Of a stretch of DNA of 64,000 nucleotides, positions 9,098 through 18,149 are shown in pieces (positions within the stretch are counted from its first letter, which is position 1; each line of letters starts with the position of its first letter). Source of the DNA: Winogradskyella sp. UBA3174 (GTDB taxonomy: Bacteria > Bacteroidota > Bacteroidia > Flavobacteriales > Flavobacteriaceae); assembly GCF_002364335.1 (NCBI RefSeq), contig NZ_DEXW01000039.1, forward strand, positions 25,858-89,857, written 5' to 3'. Under the pieces are notes generated by a model, which ran no database searches, had not been told where the DNA came from, and was given only the letters and a program-made list of their open reading frames with translations. Made by a program: the position numbers and the translations under genes.

Positions 9098-9970
9098 TTA
9101 ATTTATAGTATTGTAAGCGGCAAATGGTCTATCTGTAGCTAAGATATCTACACCTAGATTTTTCCATTTATTATATAAGTTGTCACCTCTAGCTTCTGCT
9201 TGCCGATCTAAGTTACCCAATGTACCAAGCATACAAACCATATCTTCTTTATGCAATCGTTCATATAATGATGCATCTGATAAACGTGTACCTGTAAAAG
9301 CCAACATATTTTGGGTTGGAATTTTAGTCTCAAGCAAACGATTAAATTCCTTGTCATTTCTCGCAGATACAGATAATAATAGGTCTGGCGCTAATTTGTA
9401 AGCTGATTGTGCTTGCGAAACGTTGTAAGTTATAATAATAGTTATATCCTCTGCTTTAGCGTCTCTAATCGCTTTAATAACTACCTCCTGACTTACACTT
9501 CGCTTAATATCTACAGTCAGAATTACGTTATTAGTTTTACACCAATTTAAAACATCTGAAAATAAAGGGATTTTAAAAGCAGTTACAGTATTGTAATCAT
9601 CTACCAAAAAGAATTTACTTAATTCTTTATACGTTAATTTTTTTACAGAACCACTTCCGTTGGTTGTTCTATCTATAGAATTATCGTGCATTAAAATGAG
9701 TTGCCCATCTTTTGTTTGTGCTACATCAATTTCATACACTGCAGAAATACTATCGCTAATATATTGAAGTGTTTCTAAACAATTCTCAGGATACCTAGCT
9801 AGACCTTTTCCACCACGATGCACACTAATGTTTGGATAATCACCTTTAGATGCTTTAAAAACATCTATAAGCTTAGAATTGGTAATCGTTGTTACTGATA
9901 AATCTTCCGTTTCAGATTGTTTACAACCTAAAAAGCTAATAATAACTATGGCAATAAAAATACGTTTCAT
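9098..9970 (-). CDS. Lipoprotein glycerophosphodiester phosphodiesterase
   Basis: 290 residues. The signal peptide ends in a lipobox (FLGC, Cys16), so it is probably a membrane-anchored lipoprotein. GDPD-family TIM barrel: HRGG at 51-54 with catalytic His51 and Arg52, PEN at 61-63, YEIDV at 79-83 (metal ligands Glu80 and Asp82) and MHD at 94-96 (His95). It hydrolyses glycerophosphodiesters to glycerol-3-phosphate and an alcohol, probably to use lipid headgroups at the envelope. It is the first gene of a two-gene unit with the gene at 8618-9091. The exact substrate is not shown by sequence. Confidence 0.88.
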   Translation of the reverse strand: MKRIFIAIVIISFLGCKQSETEDLSVTTITNSKLIDVFKASKGDYPNISVHRGGKGLARYPENCLETLQYISDSISAVYEIDVAQTKDGQLILMHDNSIDRTTNGSGSVKKLTYKELSKFFLVDDYNTVTAFKIPLFSDVLNWCKTNNVILTVDIKRSVSQEVVIKAIRDAKAEDITIIITYNVSQAQSAYKLAPDLLLSVSARNDKEFNRLLETKIPTQNMLAFTGTRLSDASLYERLHKEDMVCMLGTLGNLDRQAEARGDNLYNKWKNLGVDILATDRPFAAYNTIN

Positions 9971-9984
9971 TAGAGATTAGAATC

Positions 9985-10015
9985 AAAAAAAACCGCTTAG
10001 AAGACTAAACGGTTT
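9985..10015 (-). terminator. Terminator of the rpsF-rpsR-rplI operon
   Basis: A 9-bp stem (9993-10001 with 10005-10013, one G-T pair) is followed on the minus strand by eight T (9985-9992). It lies 22 nt after the rplI stop. Confidence 0.85.
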
Positions 10016-10036
10016 TTTATTATTTTAAAAAAGAGA

Positions 10037-10498
10037 TTAAGCTTCTGCAATAACTTCGAAAGTTAAATCTACAGTAACAGACCTGTGTAATCTTACAACA
10101 GCTTCGTACTGACCTAAACGCTTAATATTACCACCATTAATAGAGATAAATTTCTTATCTACATCATGACCTTCTTTCTTAAGTGCTGCAGCTAAATCCA
10201 TATTGGTAATTGAACCAAATATTTTGTCCCCAGCAGTGGCACCTGTACCAGCCTTAGATGTAATTTTAATCTCAAAACCTTTCATTGCTTCTGCAGTTTT
10301 TTCTGCATCTGCGATTTCAGATTTTTCTTTAAATGATCTTTGTTTTAATGTTTCTGCTAATACTTTCTTAGCAGAAGTCGTAGCCATTACAGCTTGTCCG
10401 TGAGGAATTAAAAAGTTTCTACCATAACCGTTCTTAACAGATACAATATCGTCTTTAAATCCTAAATTTTCAACGTCTTGTTTTAATATAAGTTCCAT
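10037..10498 (-). CDS. rplI: Ribosomal protein bL9
   Basis: 153 residues starting MELILKQDVENLGFKDDIVSVKNGYGRNFL, the conserved N-terminal rRNA-binding domain of bL9. The typical helical linker (~40-75) and C-terminal domain follow. Component of the 50S subunit near the L1 stalk, with a role in reading-frame maintenance. Last gene of rpsF-rpsR-rplI, 12 nt after rpsR and followed by a strong terminator. Confidence 0.97.
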   Translation of the reverse strand: MELILKQDVENLGFKDDIVSVKNGYGRNFLIPHGQAVMATTSAKKVLAETLKQRSFKEKSEIADAEKTAEAMKGFEIKITSKAGTGATAGDKIFGSITNMDLAAALKKEGHDVDKKFISINGGNIKRLGQYEAVVRLHRSVTVDLTFEVIAEA

Positions 10499-10510
10499 TG
10501 TTATGATATT

Positions 10511-10807
10511 TTATTTTAATAAATCAGCTACGTAAGGCATTAAAGCTAAGTGTCTCGCTCTCTTTACAGCTACAGATACTTTTCTTTGATACTTTAAAGA
10601 TGTTCCTGTTAAACGTCTTGGCAACAATTTACCTTGTTCGTTTACAAAACCTAATAACCAATCTGCATCTTTATAGTCTACATACTTGATTCCAGATTTT
10701 TTGAAACGACAATATTTTTTAACTTTAGACGTCTCAATATTTAACGGTGTTAAATATCTAATTTCTCCGTCTTTTTTTCCTTTTGCTTGTTGTTCTATTG
10801 ATGACAT
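10511..10807 (-). CDS. rpsR: Ribosomal protein bS18
   Basis: 98 residues with the bS18 core: IRYLTPLNIE, KYCRFKKSGIKYVDYKD and RRLTGTSLKYQRKVSVAVKRAR. It binds 16S rRNA in the platform of the 30S subunit, next to bS6, whose gene precedes it by 2 nt. The four-cysteine zinc motif of some bS18 proteins is absent; a single Cys remains (KYCRF). Confidence 0.97.
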   Translation of the reverse strand: MSSIEQQAKGKKDGEIRYLTPLNIETSKVKKYCRFKKSGIKYVDYKDADWLLGFVNEQGKLLPRRLTGTSLKYQRKVSVAVKRARHLALMPYVADLLK

Positions 10808-10809
10808 AA

Positions 10810-11160
10810 TTACGCTTTTGCTTTTGCTTTAACTTTCATTTTTTCTCTTCTTCTCTCAGCCCATGAAATAGCATGTTTGTCTAAACTCACGGTTAAGTAA
10901 CGCATAAAACGCTCATCACGTCTAAATTCTAACTCTAAAGGCTCAATTGCTTGACCATCTACAGTGTACTCAAATAAGTGGTAAAATCCACTTTTTTTGT
11001 TTTGGATTGCATAGGCTAGCTTTTTTAAGCCCCAATCTTCTTTGGATATCATCTTAGCACCTTTAGAAACGAGCATATCCTCGTATTTCTTTACTGTCTC
11101 CTTTATCTGATCTTCAGATAAAACGGGATTTAAGATGAAAACAGTTTCATAATGATTCAT
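10810..11160 (-). CDS. rpsF: Ribosomal protein bS6
   Basis: 116 residues starting MNHYETVFILNPVLSEDQ, the standard bS6 N-terminus. A longer frame opens at 11196, but its start lies inside the -7 box at 11194-11201, so the ATG at 11158-11160 is chosen. 30S platform protein that binds together with bS18. First gene of the operon, transcribed from the promoter at 11194-11225. The leader is AT-rich without a Shine-Dalgarno, as usual for Bacteroidota ribosomal genes. Confidence 0.96.
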   Translation of the reverse strand: MNHYETVFILNPVLSEDQIKETVKKYEDMLVSKGAKMISKEDWGLKKLAYAIQNKKSGFYHLFEYTVDGQAIEPLELEFRRDERFMRYLTVSLDKHAISWAERRREKMKVKAKAKA

Positions 11161-11193
11161 AATAAAAATTATTTTTTTGTTGTTAAACGGTTG

Positions 11194-11225
11194 CAAAAAT
11201 AAGGATAAATTATAATTCTGGCAAT
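11194..11225 (-). promoter_or_regulatory. rpsF operon promoter
   Basis: On the minus strand a -33 ATTG (11222-11225) is separated by 20 nt from a perfect -7 box TATTTTTG (11194-11201). This fits the Flavobacterium consensus TTG-N17-23-TAnnTTTG. The predicted leader is about 28 nt. Confidence 0.65.
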
Positions 11226-11361
11226 GTTTTTAATATGTTAATTCATAGGTATACTTATGTAATACTTCATGTTAAAAAATACAGTTTGTCGGTAATATTT
11301 GTTTTTTAACCGAATTTATTGTACTATTGTCGATATCTTAACCTAATAAACAAATAATGTT

Positions 11362-12057
11362 ATGACTTTAAACTGTGTAGTTGTTGATGATTCTGCGATT
11401 CAGCGCCTCTCTATAGTTAAGTTAATCGAGAATCATTCCTCGCTTAACCTAATAGCAGAGTACAGCAGTGCGTTAGAAACAAAAAACGGTCTTAATACCC
11501 ATAAAGTAGATCTTATCTTCCTAGATATAGAGATGCCAGTATTAAACGGTTTTGAACTTTTAGATGTACTCAACAACAAACCCCAAATTATTTTTGTTAC
11601 CGGTAAAACCGAATATGCTTTTAAAGCATTTAATTACGATGCTACCGACTACCTACAAAAACCAATCACCAAAGAACGTTTTAATACAGCAGTAGAAAAA
11701 GCGGTAGAACAGCATAAATTAAAATTAGATTTTAATGAAACTGACGGTGAACACATCTTTGTGAAAAGTAATCTTAAAAAACGTAAAGTTTATATTAAGG
11801 ATATTAAATGGATCGAAGCTTTAGGTGATTATGTGAAGGTTGTAACAGAAGAAAACAGCTTGGTAGTATTATCTACTATGAAAGCTTTTGAACAAGAATT
11901 ACCAGAAGGTAAATTTTTAAGAATTCACAAATCTTATATTGTGAATTTAGATAAAATAGACCGTTTTAACAGTAAAAATGTTGAAGTTGGTGCTTACGAG
12001 ATTCCATTGAGTCGAAATAAAAAGACCCAATTGGTTGATGCTTTGAATAATATGTAG
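11362..12057 (+). CDS. LytTR-family response regulator
   Basis: 231 residues. Receiver domain at 1-~115 with acidic pocket Asp9/Asp10, phosphoacceptor Asp55 (FLDIEMP), Thr80 and Lys100 (KPIT). A LytTR DNA-binding domain covers ~128-231 (KKRKVYIKDIKWIEALGDYVKV, FLRIHKSYIVNL). It is probably a transcriptional regulator controlled by a LytS/YpdA-type histidine kinase, but no kinase is adjacent. It is divergent from rpsF and followed by a terminator, so monocistronic. Targets are unknown. Confidence 0.92.
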   Translation: MTLNCVVVDDSAIQRLSIVKLIENHSSLNLIAEYSSALETKNGLNTHKVDLIFLDIEMPVLNGFELLDVLNNKPQIIFVTGKTEYAFKAFNYDATDYLQKPITKERFNTAVEKAVEQHKLKLDFNETDGEHIFVKSNLKKRKVYIKDIKWIEALGDYVKVVTEENSLVVLSTMKAFEQELPEGKFLRIHKSYIVNLDKIDRFNSKNVEVGAYEIPLSRNKKTQLVDALNNM

Positions 12058-12099
12058 AAACATTACATTAGCGTTTGATGCGTCACATTATAAGTTAAA

Positions 12100-12130
12100 A
12101 ATCCTAAGCTATCTTGCTTAGGATTTTTTT
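12100..12130 (+). terminator. Bidirectional terminator
   Basis: A 10-bp perfect stem (12100-12109 with 12116-12125), a 6-nt loop and a T run to 12130. The preceding A run gives a T run on the other strand, so it can also end the nadC-priA operon, which finishes at 12230. Confidence 0.85.
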
Positions 12131-12229
12131 ATACATAAAGTTGTGATTTAAAGACCTTGCTTTAAATTAGGATTAGTTCAACTTATAAATTTCCTTGTAC
12201 TTAATTACAGTTTAAAAATTTGAGTTTCA

Positions 12230-14701
12230 CTAATAATTATCAACATTCAAGACGACTCTAACTGGTCTAAAATCTTTGACCGCATTAAAACTGTTCTCAA
12301 TCTTCATAATAGCTTCTTTTGTTTTTCCTATAGACTGATTCTGTGGAATTTTAATTAAAATGTTCTTATTATACAAATTTCTTATCCTAGATATTGCTGG
12401 GAATTCTGGACCTAAAACATTGCTCTTAAATACTTGTTTTAAAGATTTCGCATACCAATCTGCAGCTAAATTAACACGATTGTAATCCTTGTGCTTAAAG
12501 GTTATTTTAATAAGCCTATAAATTGGTGGGTATTTATAATTATGGCGATCATTCATTTGCTCAGCAAACATAGCTTTATAAGAATTTGTAGATACTTGTT
12601 GCAAAATATTATGATGCGGATTATACGTCTGAATCAATACTTTTCCCCTTTCTTCAGTTCTCCCTGCTCTACCTGCAACTTGAGACATTAATTGATAACT
12701 ACGCTCATGCGCTCTAAAATCTGGGAAGTTGAGCAAATTATCTGCATTCATTACACCAACTAATTTCACGTATCTAAAGTCTAAACCTTTGGTTACCATT
12801 TGTGTACCAACCAATATATCGACTTCACGTTGCTCAAAACTATTTATTATTTTTTCGAAACCATATTTACCACGTGTCGTATCTAAATCCATACGTGCCA
12901 CTTTATGATCTGGAAACAGCGCTTTCACCTCCTCTTCTATCTGCTCTGTCCCAAAACCTTTAGTATCTAAGGTTTGATTTCCACAACCTTGACAACTTTT
13001 TAACATGGCAGAATTATAACCACAATAATGACAGCGTAATTGATCGCGATACTGATGATACGTTAAACTCACATCACAATTAGGACATTGCGGTGACGTA
13101 CCACAGGTTGTACATTCTATAATTGGCGAAAATCCTCTTCTATTTTGAAATAATATAATCTGAAAGCCTTGCTCTAAAGTTTCAGTCATTTCTTGAATAA
13201 GACGGTCACTAAAATGACCTTTCATGCGTTTTCGCTTGTATTTGTCAGCAATATCTACAAGCTCAATTTCTGGCATTAATACATCATTATATCGTGTATT
13301 TAATTCTACCAAACCATATTTGCCTTGGCTTGCATTATAATAACTCTCTAAACTTGGCGTAGCAGAACCTAAAAGTGTTTTAGCTTTATGATAATTAGCT
13401 AACACTACTGCTGCATCTCTGGCATGATAACGTGGCGCAGGATCGAATTGTTTATAGGATGACTCGTGTTCTTCATCGACTATAATTAATCCTAAATTAT
13501 TGAATGGCAACAATAATGACGAACGTGCTCCTATAATAACTTGTGCTTTTTCAGAATTATTGAGCATATTGGTCCACACCTCAACACGTTCGTTTCCTGA
13601 ATATCTACTATGAAATACAGCAACTTTATCTCCAAAATAATCTTGTAAACGTTGCACTAATTGGGTTGTTAAAGCAATTTCTGGCAATAAATATAAAACC
13701 TGTTTACCTAAGGCTAACTGCTTTTGAATAAGCTCTACATAAATTTCTGTTTTACCAGATGATGTTACACCGTGTAATAATGTAACAGACTTGGTTTCAA
13801 AAGCTGTTTCAATTTCTGCGTAAGCTTGTTGTTGCGCTTCACTTAATTTTTTTGTATCGGCATCACCTTCTCCTTCAAATTCAATTCTATCTGTTTGAAT
13901 ATGATATTCGTCTAAAATATTCTTATCAATAAGTGTTTTTATAATAGACGTTGATGCTCCACTACGTTCTACTAATTCTGATACTTTTATAGATTCATTG
14001 GATGACGCTTCCATCGTAAATAATGCCAAAATAACGTCGCGCTGCTTCGGTGCTCTACTTAATAGCTCTAGTAATTCTTGAAGCTTCCCTTCTAACTTAT
14101 GGTTATCGTGAAGCTTTACGTAGCGCACCAATTTAGGTTGGTATTTTTCGTAAAGTTCTTCTTGTAAATTCAAAACACCTTTAACCACTAAACCATTAAT
14201 GACAGGCAATACACGCTTTTTGTCTAAGATAGAAACCACATCTTGAATCTTTAGAGATGACTGATGCAGTAAAGCTTCATAGATTAAAAACTCATCATCT
14301 TTTAATTCAGCTTCTTTAACATCTGCATTTTCGTTTTTAGAAATAATAGTTTCACTTTCTAATATAAAAGCGTTGGGCATTGCAGCTCGCATTACTTCGC
14401 CCAAACTGCACATATAATAGCCAGCAACCCATTCCCAATGTTTAATTTGTGTTTCTGTAACTACAGGTTTTTCATCGAGGATCTGATGAATGGTTTTAGC
14501 TTCATAAGCTGTTGGTGGATTATTATGAATCTTATAAGTCAGCGCAGTATAAATTTTACTCTTACCAAAGGGCACAGCGACGCGCATTCCTTGTTTTAAG
14601 AAGTTTGCTTCGGCTTCTGTTATATGATACGTAAAGGCTTTTTGAAGCGGAATTGGCAGTATGACGTCTATAAAATATATCAATCTATAATGCGTTGCCA
14701 A
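12230..14701 (-). CDS. priA: Primosomal protein N' (replication restart helicase)
   Basis: 823 residues. PriA 3'BD-like N-terminal domain (YFIDVILPIPLQKAFTY), Walker A GVTSSGKT near 308-317, DEEH box near 406-410 and eight cysteines in CxxC pairs near 530-570 (CTTCG, CPNC, CHYCG, CQGCG) binding zinc. Helicase C motifs follow (VGTQMVTKGLDF, VAGRAGR). It reloads replication machinery at stalled forks. The start overlaps the upstream gene by 22 nt; no internal Met precedes the conserved YFIDVILP, so this start is favoured. Last gene of the nadC-BrkB-DUF2147-priA run. Confidence 0.97.
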   Translation of the reverse strand: MATHYRLIYFIDVILPIPLQKAFTYHITEAEANFLKQGMRVAVPFGKSKIYTALTYKIHNNPPTAYEAKTIHQILDEKPVVTETQIKHWEWVAGYYMCSLGEVMRAAMPNAFILESETIISKNENADVKEAELKDDEFLIYEALLHQSSLKIQDVVSILDKKRVLPVINGLVVKGVLNLQEELYEKYQPKLVRYVKLHDNHKLEGKLQELLELLSRAPKQRDVILALFTMEASSNESIKVSELVERSGASTSIIKTLIDKNILDEYHIQTDRIEFEGEGDADTKKLSEAQQQAYAEIETAFETKSVTLLHGVTSSGKTEIYVELIQKQLALGKQVLYLLPEIALTTQLVQRLQDYFGDKVAVFHSRYSGNERVEVWTNMLNNSEKAQVIIGARSSLLLPFNNLGLIIVDEEHESSYKQFDPAPRYHARDAAVVLANYHKAKTLLGSATPSLESYYNASQGKYGLVELNTRYNDVLMPEIELVDIADKYKRKRMKGHFSDRLIQEMTETLEQGFQIILFQNRRGFSPIIECTTCGTSPQCPNCDVSLTYHQYRDQLRCHYCGYNSAMLKSCQGCGNQTLDTKGFGTEQIEEEVKALFPDHKVARMDLDTTRGKYGFEKIINSFEQREVDILVGTQMVTKGLDFRYVKLVGVMNADNLLNFPDFRAHERSYQLMSQVAGRAGRTEERGKVLIQTYNPHHNILQQVSTNSYKAMFAEQMNDRHNYKYPPIYRLIKITFKHKDYNRVNLAADWYAKSLKQVFKSNVLGPEFPAISRIRNLYNKNILIKIPQNQSIGKTKEAIMKIENSFNAVKDFRPVRVVLNVDNY

Positions 14702-15111
14702 TATTGGGTTTTATAAAAAAATGCGACGTAGCCTCTAACCTGAAGTTGGTTAGGATTATCTTCATCTAATTTTAATCGGCATTTATAAACTTTACCATTA
14801 CTTGGGTTAAGTACACTACCACCTTCATAGACATCATCATCTTTTGAAAGACCATCTATAATAAGCATCCCTAAAATAGGCTTGTCTTTATATTTACCTT
14901 CGCATTTAGTACACTTAGAATTCTTCTTTTTCGGATTTAAAATTTCAATAATTTTGCCATAAATTTGACCTTCTTTTTCATAAATAGTGACTATAGATTT
15001 TTCTTCACCTGTTTCATCATCAATAGTTTTCCATTCACCTTTAATAGATTGTGCAAATGTTAATGCAAAATAAATAAAGAATACTGTACTAAAAAAAATC
15101 TTTTTCATCAT
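14680..15111 (-). CDS. Exported DUF2147-family protein
   Basis: 143 residues with a signal peptide (~1-21, ending TFAQ). The mature part fits DUF2147: IKGEWKTIDDETG, IVTIYEKEGQIYGKI, then a CTKC pair, and a C-terminal LQVRGYVAFFYKTQYWQR. The fold is a lipocalin-like beta-barrel and the function is not established. It overlaps BrkB by 4 nt (ATGA) and priA by 22 nt, indicating translational coupling in one operon. Confidence 0.85.
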   Translation of the reverse strand: MMKKIFFSTVFFIYFALTFAQSIKGEWKTIDDETGEEKSIVTIYEKEGQIYGKIIEILNPKKKNSKCTKCEGKYKDKPILGMLIIDGLSKDDDVYEGGSVLNPSNGKVYKCRLKLDEDNPNQLQVRGYVAFFYKTQYWQRIID

Positions 15112-16049
15112 TTAATATCAAATTTACTTAAACGTCTTAATGTCGCATTTAACTCATATCCTAAGAGTAGAATATTAGAGTTTAACCATAGATAAAATAA
15201 AAGAATTAATAAACCTCCAATTGAGCCGTAAAGCTCGTTGTATTGGGAAAAGTTATCAATATAAACACCAAACAAATACGATGTTAATATAATTAATAAT
15301 GTGGTTAGTAAGGCTCCAAAAGAAAAGAAGCGTGTTTGTCTGCCTTCTTTAGTCCCAAAGTAATATAAAATTGCAGTCGCTAAATATACCATCAATACAA
15401 AAAACATATACTTTGCAAATACAATCCACCCTACTCCTTTGTCGTTGCCTGCTAAAGCTTCTCCACTATAACTCTTATATATTGGAGCTAAAATATAAAT
15501 CTGAAAATAGCCAAATACAGCTACTGTAAGTAATACTAAAATTGCAAGAATTAGAGCTATCCCTAATGCGTACATGTATTGCTGAAATACATTACGCGTC
15601 AATTGTGCATGGTATGAATTTTCAAAACCCGAAAACACTGCATTAACTCCATTTGCCATTAACAACATTGATAATAAAAAAACTGAGGATAATAAACCTG
15701 CACCTCCACTAATATTTTCAAAAATATTAGAGAAGAAAAAATCTGAAGTTTGAGGTGGTAAGAATGAATTTAAGAAAAGTTCAAACTCAATTTGAAAATC
15801 TTTAATTGGTATATGTGGTATAACGATAACCACAAATAACAAAAACGGAAAAATAGCTGTAAAGAAACTAAAAGCAATAGCACTTGCTCTGGTGGTTACA
15901 GCACCTTTTACAATACCCAAAATATAAAGCTCCAATAAGTCATAAATAGATAGACCTTCAAAACCTGGTAACTTTATTTGCTTAAAAAAGCGAACAACCA
16001 AGTTAAGCACTGGTATTTTATCTAATTTATTCTCAATGGGTTTTGACAT
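15108..16049 (-). CDS. YihY/BrkB-family inner-membrane protein
   Basis: 313 residues with about six transmembrane helices. Family landmarks are TTRASAIAFSFFTAIFPFLLF, the NGVNAVFSGFENSYH segment and LYGSIGGLLILLFYLWLNSNILLLGYELNA near the end. Formerly misassigned as RNase BN; its physiological role is uncertain (envelope or transport functions have been suggested). It lies 1 nt downstream of nadC and overlaps the DUF2147 gene. Confidence 0.9.
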   Translation of the reverse strand: MSKPIENKLDKIPVLNLVVRFFKQIKLPGFEGLSIYDLLELYILGIVKGAVTTRASAIAFSFFTAIFPFLLFVVIVIPHIPIKDFQIEFELFLNSFLPPQTSDFFFSNIFENISGGAGLLSSVFLLSMLLMANGVNAVFSGFENSYHAQLTRNVFQQYMYALGIALILAILVLLTVAVFGYFQIYILAPIYKSYSGEALAGNDKGVGWIVFAKYMFFVLMVYLATAILYYFGTKEGRQTRFFSFGALLTTLLIILTSYLFGVYIDNFSQYNELYGSIGGLLILLFYLWLNSNILLLGYELNATLRRLSKFDIK

Positions 16050-16050
16050 C

Positions 16051-16908
16051 TTAAACGGCTTTCAGGCTTAAATCCATATTATAAACAGAATGCGTTAATG
16101 CACCTGAAGAAATATAATCTACACCACATTCTGCATATTTTCTAACCGTATGCTCATTAATACCACCAGAAGATTCTGTTAAACATTGGTCTCCAATAAG
16201 CTTAACTGCTTTACGTGTGTCGTTGTAATTAAAATTATCGATGAGAATTCTATAAACTCCACCACAATCTAAGATTTCTTTAATTTCTTCTAAATTTCTG
16301 GCTTCAACTATAATTTTTAAATCTCTATTTGTGTCTTTTAAGTATTTTTTAGTAAGGTTAATAGCCTTAGAAACTCCACCTGCAAAATCGATATGATTGT
16401 CTTTTAGCATAATCATATCGTACAATGCAAATCTGTGATTTTCGCCACCTCCAATTTTAACAGCCCATTTTTCTAAAGCTCTAATACCTGGTGTTGTTTT
16501 GCGTGTATCTAAAATCTTTGTTCCCGTACCTTCCAATAAATCTACAAATATCTTGGTTTTAGTAGCAATAGCACTCATACGCTGCATAGCATTTAAAACT
16601 AAACGTTCTGCTTTCAAAATAGACTGTGAAGCACCTTCTACAAAAAATACAATATCGCCATATTTAACATCGCTTCCTTCTTCTATTAAGGTTTCTACTT
16701 TCATATCTGCGTCGACATAAGCAAAGACCTGTTTTGCAAACTCGATACCTGCAATAATACCATCATCTTTTACTAAAAGTTTTGCTTTACCCATCGCTGA
16801 AGCTGGTATACATGCCAATGAACTATGATCACCATCACCGACATCTTCTCTAATAGCATTGGCTATAATTCCTTCTACTTCTTTATTGAATTGTTCTTGT
16901 GAAATCAT
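16051..16908 (-). CDS. nadC: Nicotinate-nucleotide pyrophosphorylase (carboxylating)
   Basis: 285 residues. Quinolinate phosphoribosyltransferase: converts quinolinate and PRPP to nicotinate mononucleotide in NAD synthesis. Landmarks: AIREDVGDGDHSS near the N-terminus, LNAMQRMSAIATKT, ILDTRKTTPGIRALEKWAV (phosphate and substrate binding) and KDNHIDFAGG. The C-terminus SGGINEHTVRKYAECGVDYISSG is typical. First gene of the operon running to priA; a candidate promoter lies at 16927-16959. Confidence 0.97.
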   Translation of the reverse strand: MISQEQFNKEVEGIIANAIREDVGDGDHSSLACIPASAMGKAKLLVKDDGIIAGIEFAKQVFAYVDADMKVETLIEEGSDVKYGDIVFFVEGASQSILKAERLVLNAMQRMSAIATKTKIFVDLLEGTGTKILDTRKTTPGIRALEKWAVKIGGGENHRFALYDMIMLKDNHIDFAGGVSKAINLTKKYLKDTNRDLKIIVEARNLEEIKEILDCGGVYRILIDNFNYNDTRKAVKLIGDQCLTESSGGINEHTVRKYAECGVDYISSGALTHSVYNMDLSLKAV

Positions 16909-16926
16909 TAGTAAACTTATTTACTG

Positions 16927-16959
16927 TAAAAATAGGAATTGAAAGATTAAAACATCAAA
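16927..16959 (-). promoter_or_regulatory. Candidate nadC operon promoter
   Basis: On the minus strand TTTG (16956-16959), a 21-nt spacer and TATTTTTA (16927-16934), a one-base mismatch to TAnnTTTG. It is about 18 nt before the nadC ATG. Confidence 0.4.
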
Positions 16960-16986
16960 AACTAAATACCAAATTCCAAAAAAGTA

Positions 16987-16994
16987 TAACTTTG
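16987..16994 (+). promoter_or_regulatory. rlmH -7 box
   Basis: TAACTTTG fits TAnnTTTG exactly and ends 5 nt before the rlmH ATG at 17000. No -33 TTG is at the usual distance. If used, transcription would begin at or next to the start codon. Confidence 0.45.
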
Positions 16995-16999
16995 TGATT

Positions 17000-17473
17000 A
17001 TGAATATTAAACTGATAGCCATAGGAAAAACAGACAATAAAAACTTAATCGCACTAATAGAGGATTATAAAAAGCGATTAGGGTTTTACATTCGGTTTGA
17101 ATTTGAAATAATTCCAGATTTAAAAAAGGTGAAGCACCTTTCTGAAGCGCAACAAAAAGAAAAAGAAGGGGAGCTTATCTTGGCTAAAACACAAACCGCT
17201 GATGTACTTGTGCTTTTAGATGAAAATGGAAAACAAATGGACTCTATTGCATTTTCTAGCTATTTACAAAAACACATGAATGCCGGAATTAAGACCTTAA
17301 TCTTTGTAATTGGAGGTCCTTATGGGTTTTCTAATGCAGTTTACAAAAGAGCGAATGGTAAACTAGGCTTATCTCAGATGACATTTTCTCATCAAATGGT
17401 ACGCTTATTTTTTATAGAACAACTATACAGAGGATTTACTATTCTTAAAAACGAACCCTATCATCATAGATAA
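17000..17473 (+). CDS. rlmH: 23S rRNA (pseudouridine-1915-N3)-methyltransferase
   Basis: 157 residues from the ATG at 17000 (MNIKLIAIGKTDNKN). An in-frame GTG at 16994 overlaps the -7 box and is rejected. SPOUT methyltransferase: VIGGPYGFSNAVYKRA forms the SAM-binding knot, LSQMTFSHQMVRLFFIEQLYRG is the conserved C-terminal helix and the family ending EPYHHR is present. It methylates the helix 69 pseudouridine of mature ribosomes. Convergent with hpf. Confidence 0.96.
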   Translation: MNIKLIAIGKTDNKNLIALIEDYKKRLGFYIRFEFEIIPDLKKVKHLSEAQQKEKEGELILAKTQTADVLVLLDENGKQMDSIAFSSYLQKHMNAGIKTLIFVIGGPYGFSNAVYKRANGKLGLSQMTFSHQMVRLFFIEQLYRGFTILKNEPYHHR

Positions 17474-17496
17474 TTCTGTGGTTTGTATTATATAAT

Positions 17497-17542
17497 TAAG
17501 GGACTAATAAATAGCTATCGTTAACTAGTTACTAATCCCTTA
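17497..17542. terminator. Weak hairpin between rlmH and hpf
   Basis: A 7-bp stem (TAAGGGA 17497-17503 with TCCCTTA 17536-17542) with a long, partly paired loop between convergent genes. T tracts are poor, so this is tentative. Confidence 0.35.
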
Positions 17543-17564
17543 TTTACTAAAATCTAGATTATAT

Positions 17565-17864
17565 TTAATGTGTTTTAAAAGTCTCCTTGCGTTTTTTAAG
17601 TTGACGTGTTAAATCACTAATCGTTTCATTAACAGATGTTTCATAGGTATGCTCACTCGAATTAGCAAAAATACGAGGACCTGGTAAACTTAATTCTATA
17701 TTACAAATTTTACCTGCATCGTGGTCTTTATCATTGTGCTTAAAATAAACCTGAGCTGAAATAATAAAATCAAATTTATTAGTTAATTTTTCTAATTTAT
17801 CTTCTGTGAAAGCTGATAATGTTTCGCTTACGTCTACATTTACATATTGAAAGTTTACCGTCAT
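17565..17864 (-). CDS. hpf: Short-form ribosome hibernation factor HPF/RaiA
   Basis: 99 residues of the S30AE/HPF family: MTVNFQYVNVDVSETL, KLTNKFDFIISAQVYFK and a basic C-terminus RQLKKRKETFK. It lacks the dimerising C-terminal domain of the long form. It binds the 30S decoding region in stationary phase. Monocistronic, convergent with rlmH. Confidence 0.9.
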   Translation of the reverse strand: MTVNFQYVNVDVSETLSAFTEDKLEKLTNKFDFIISAQVYFKHNDKDHDAGKICNIELSLPGPRIFANSSEHTYETSVNETISDLTRQLKKRKETFKTH

Positions 17865-18128
17865 AATTTATATTATTTTAATTCATATTTTATATCTGAA
17901 AGATACATATTTTACCACTTTTTATTCCTGATTTTTATCATAAATAATCGCTAAAATTTATTTGCTTTTAAAAAGTAATTTTTAATAACCTCTTCTATTT
18001 AATTCTAAACTAGCTAATTACTAAAAAACAAATACTATAGTTTGTATTTTGTGTCATTTTTCATAAAACATAAATATTTGGTCATTTAAATTTGATTATT
18101 ATATTCGTTTTAATTTAAATATGTATCT

Positions 18129-18136
18129 TAGTTTTG
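18129..18136 (+). promoter_or_regulatory. Candidate -7 box of the CHASE2 gene
   Basis: TAGTTTTG matches TAnnTTTG and ends 13 nt before the ATG at 18150. No -33 TTG at 17-23 nt is evident. Confidence 0.35.
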
Positions 18137-18149
18137 CTATTAACCTTCA

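Noticed and set aside
16994..16996. GTG as rlmH start
   Set aside because: Overlaps the -7 box, and the family N-terminus (MNIKLIAIGK) begins at the ATG at 17000.
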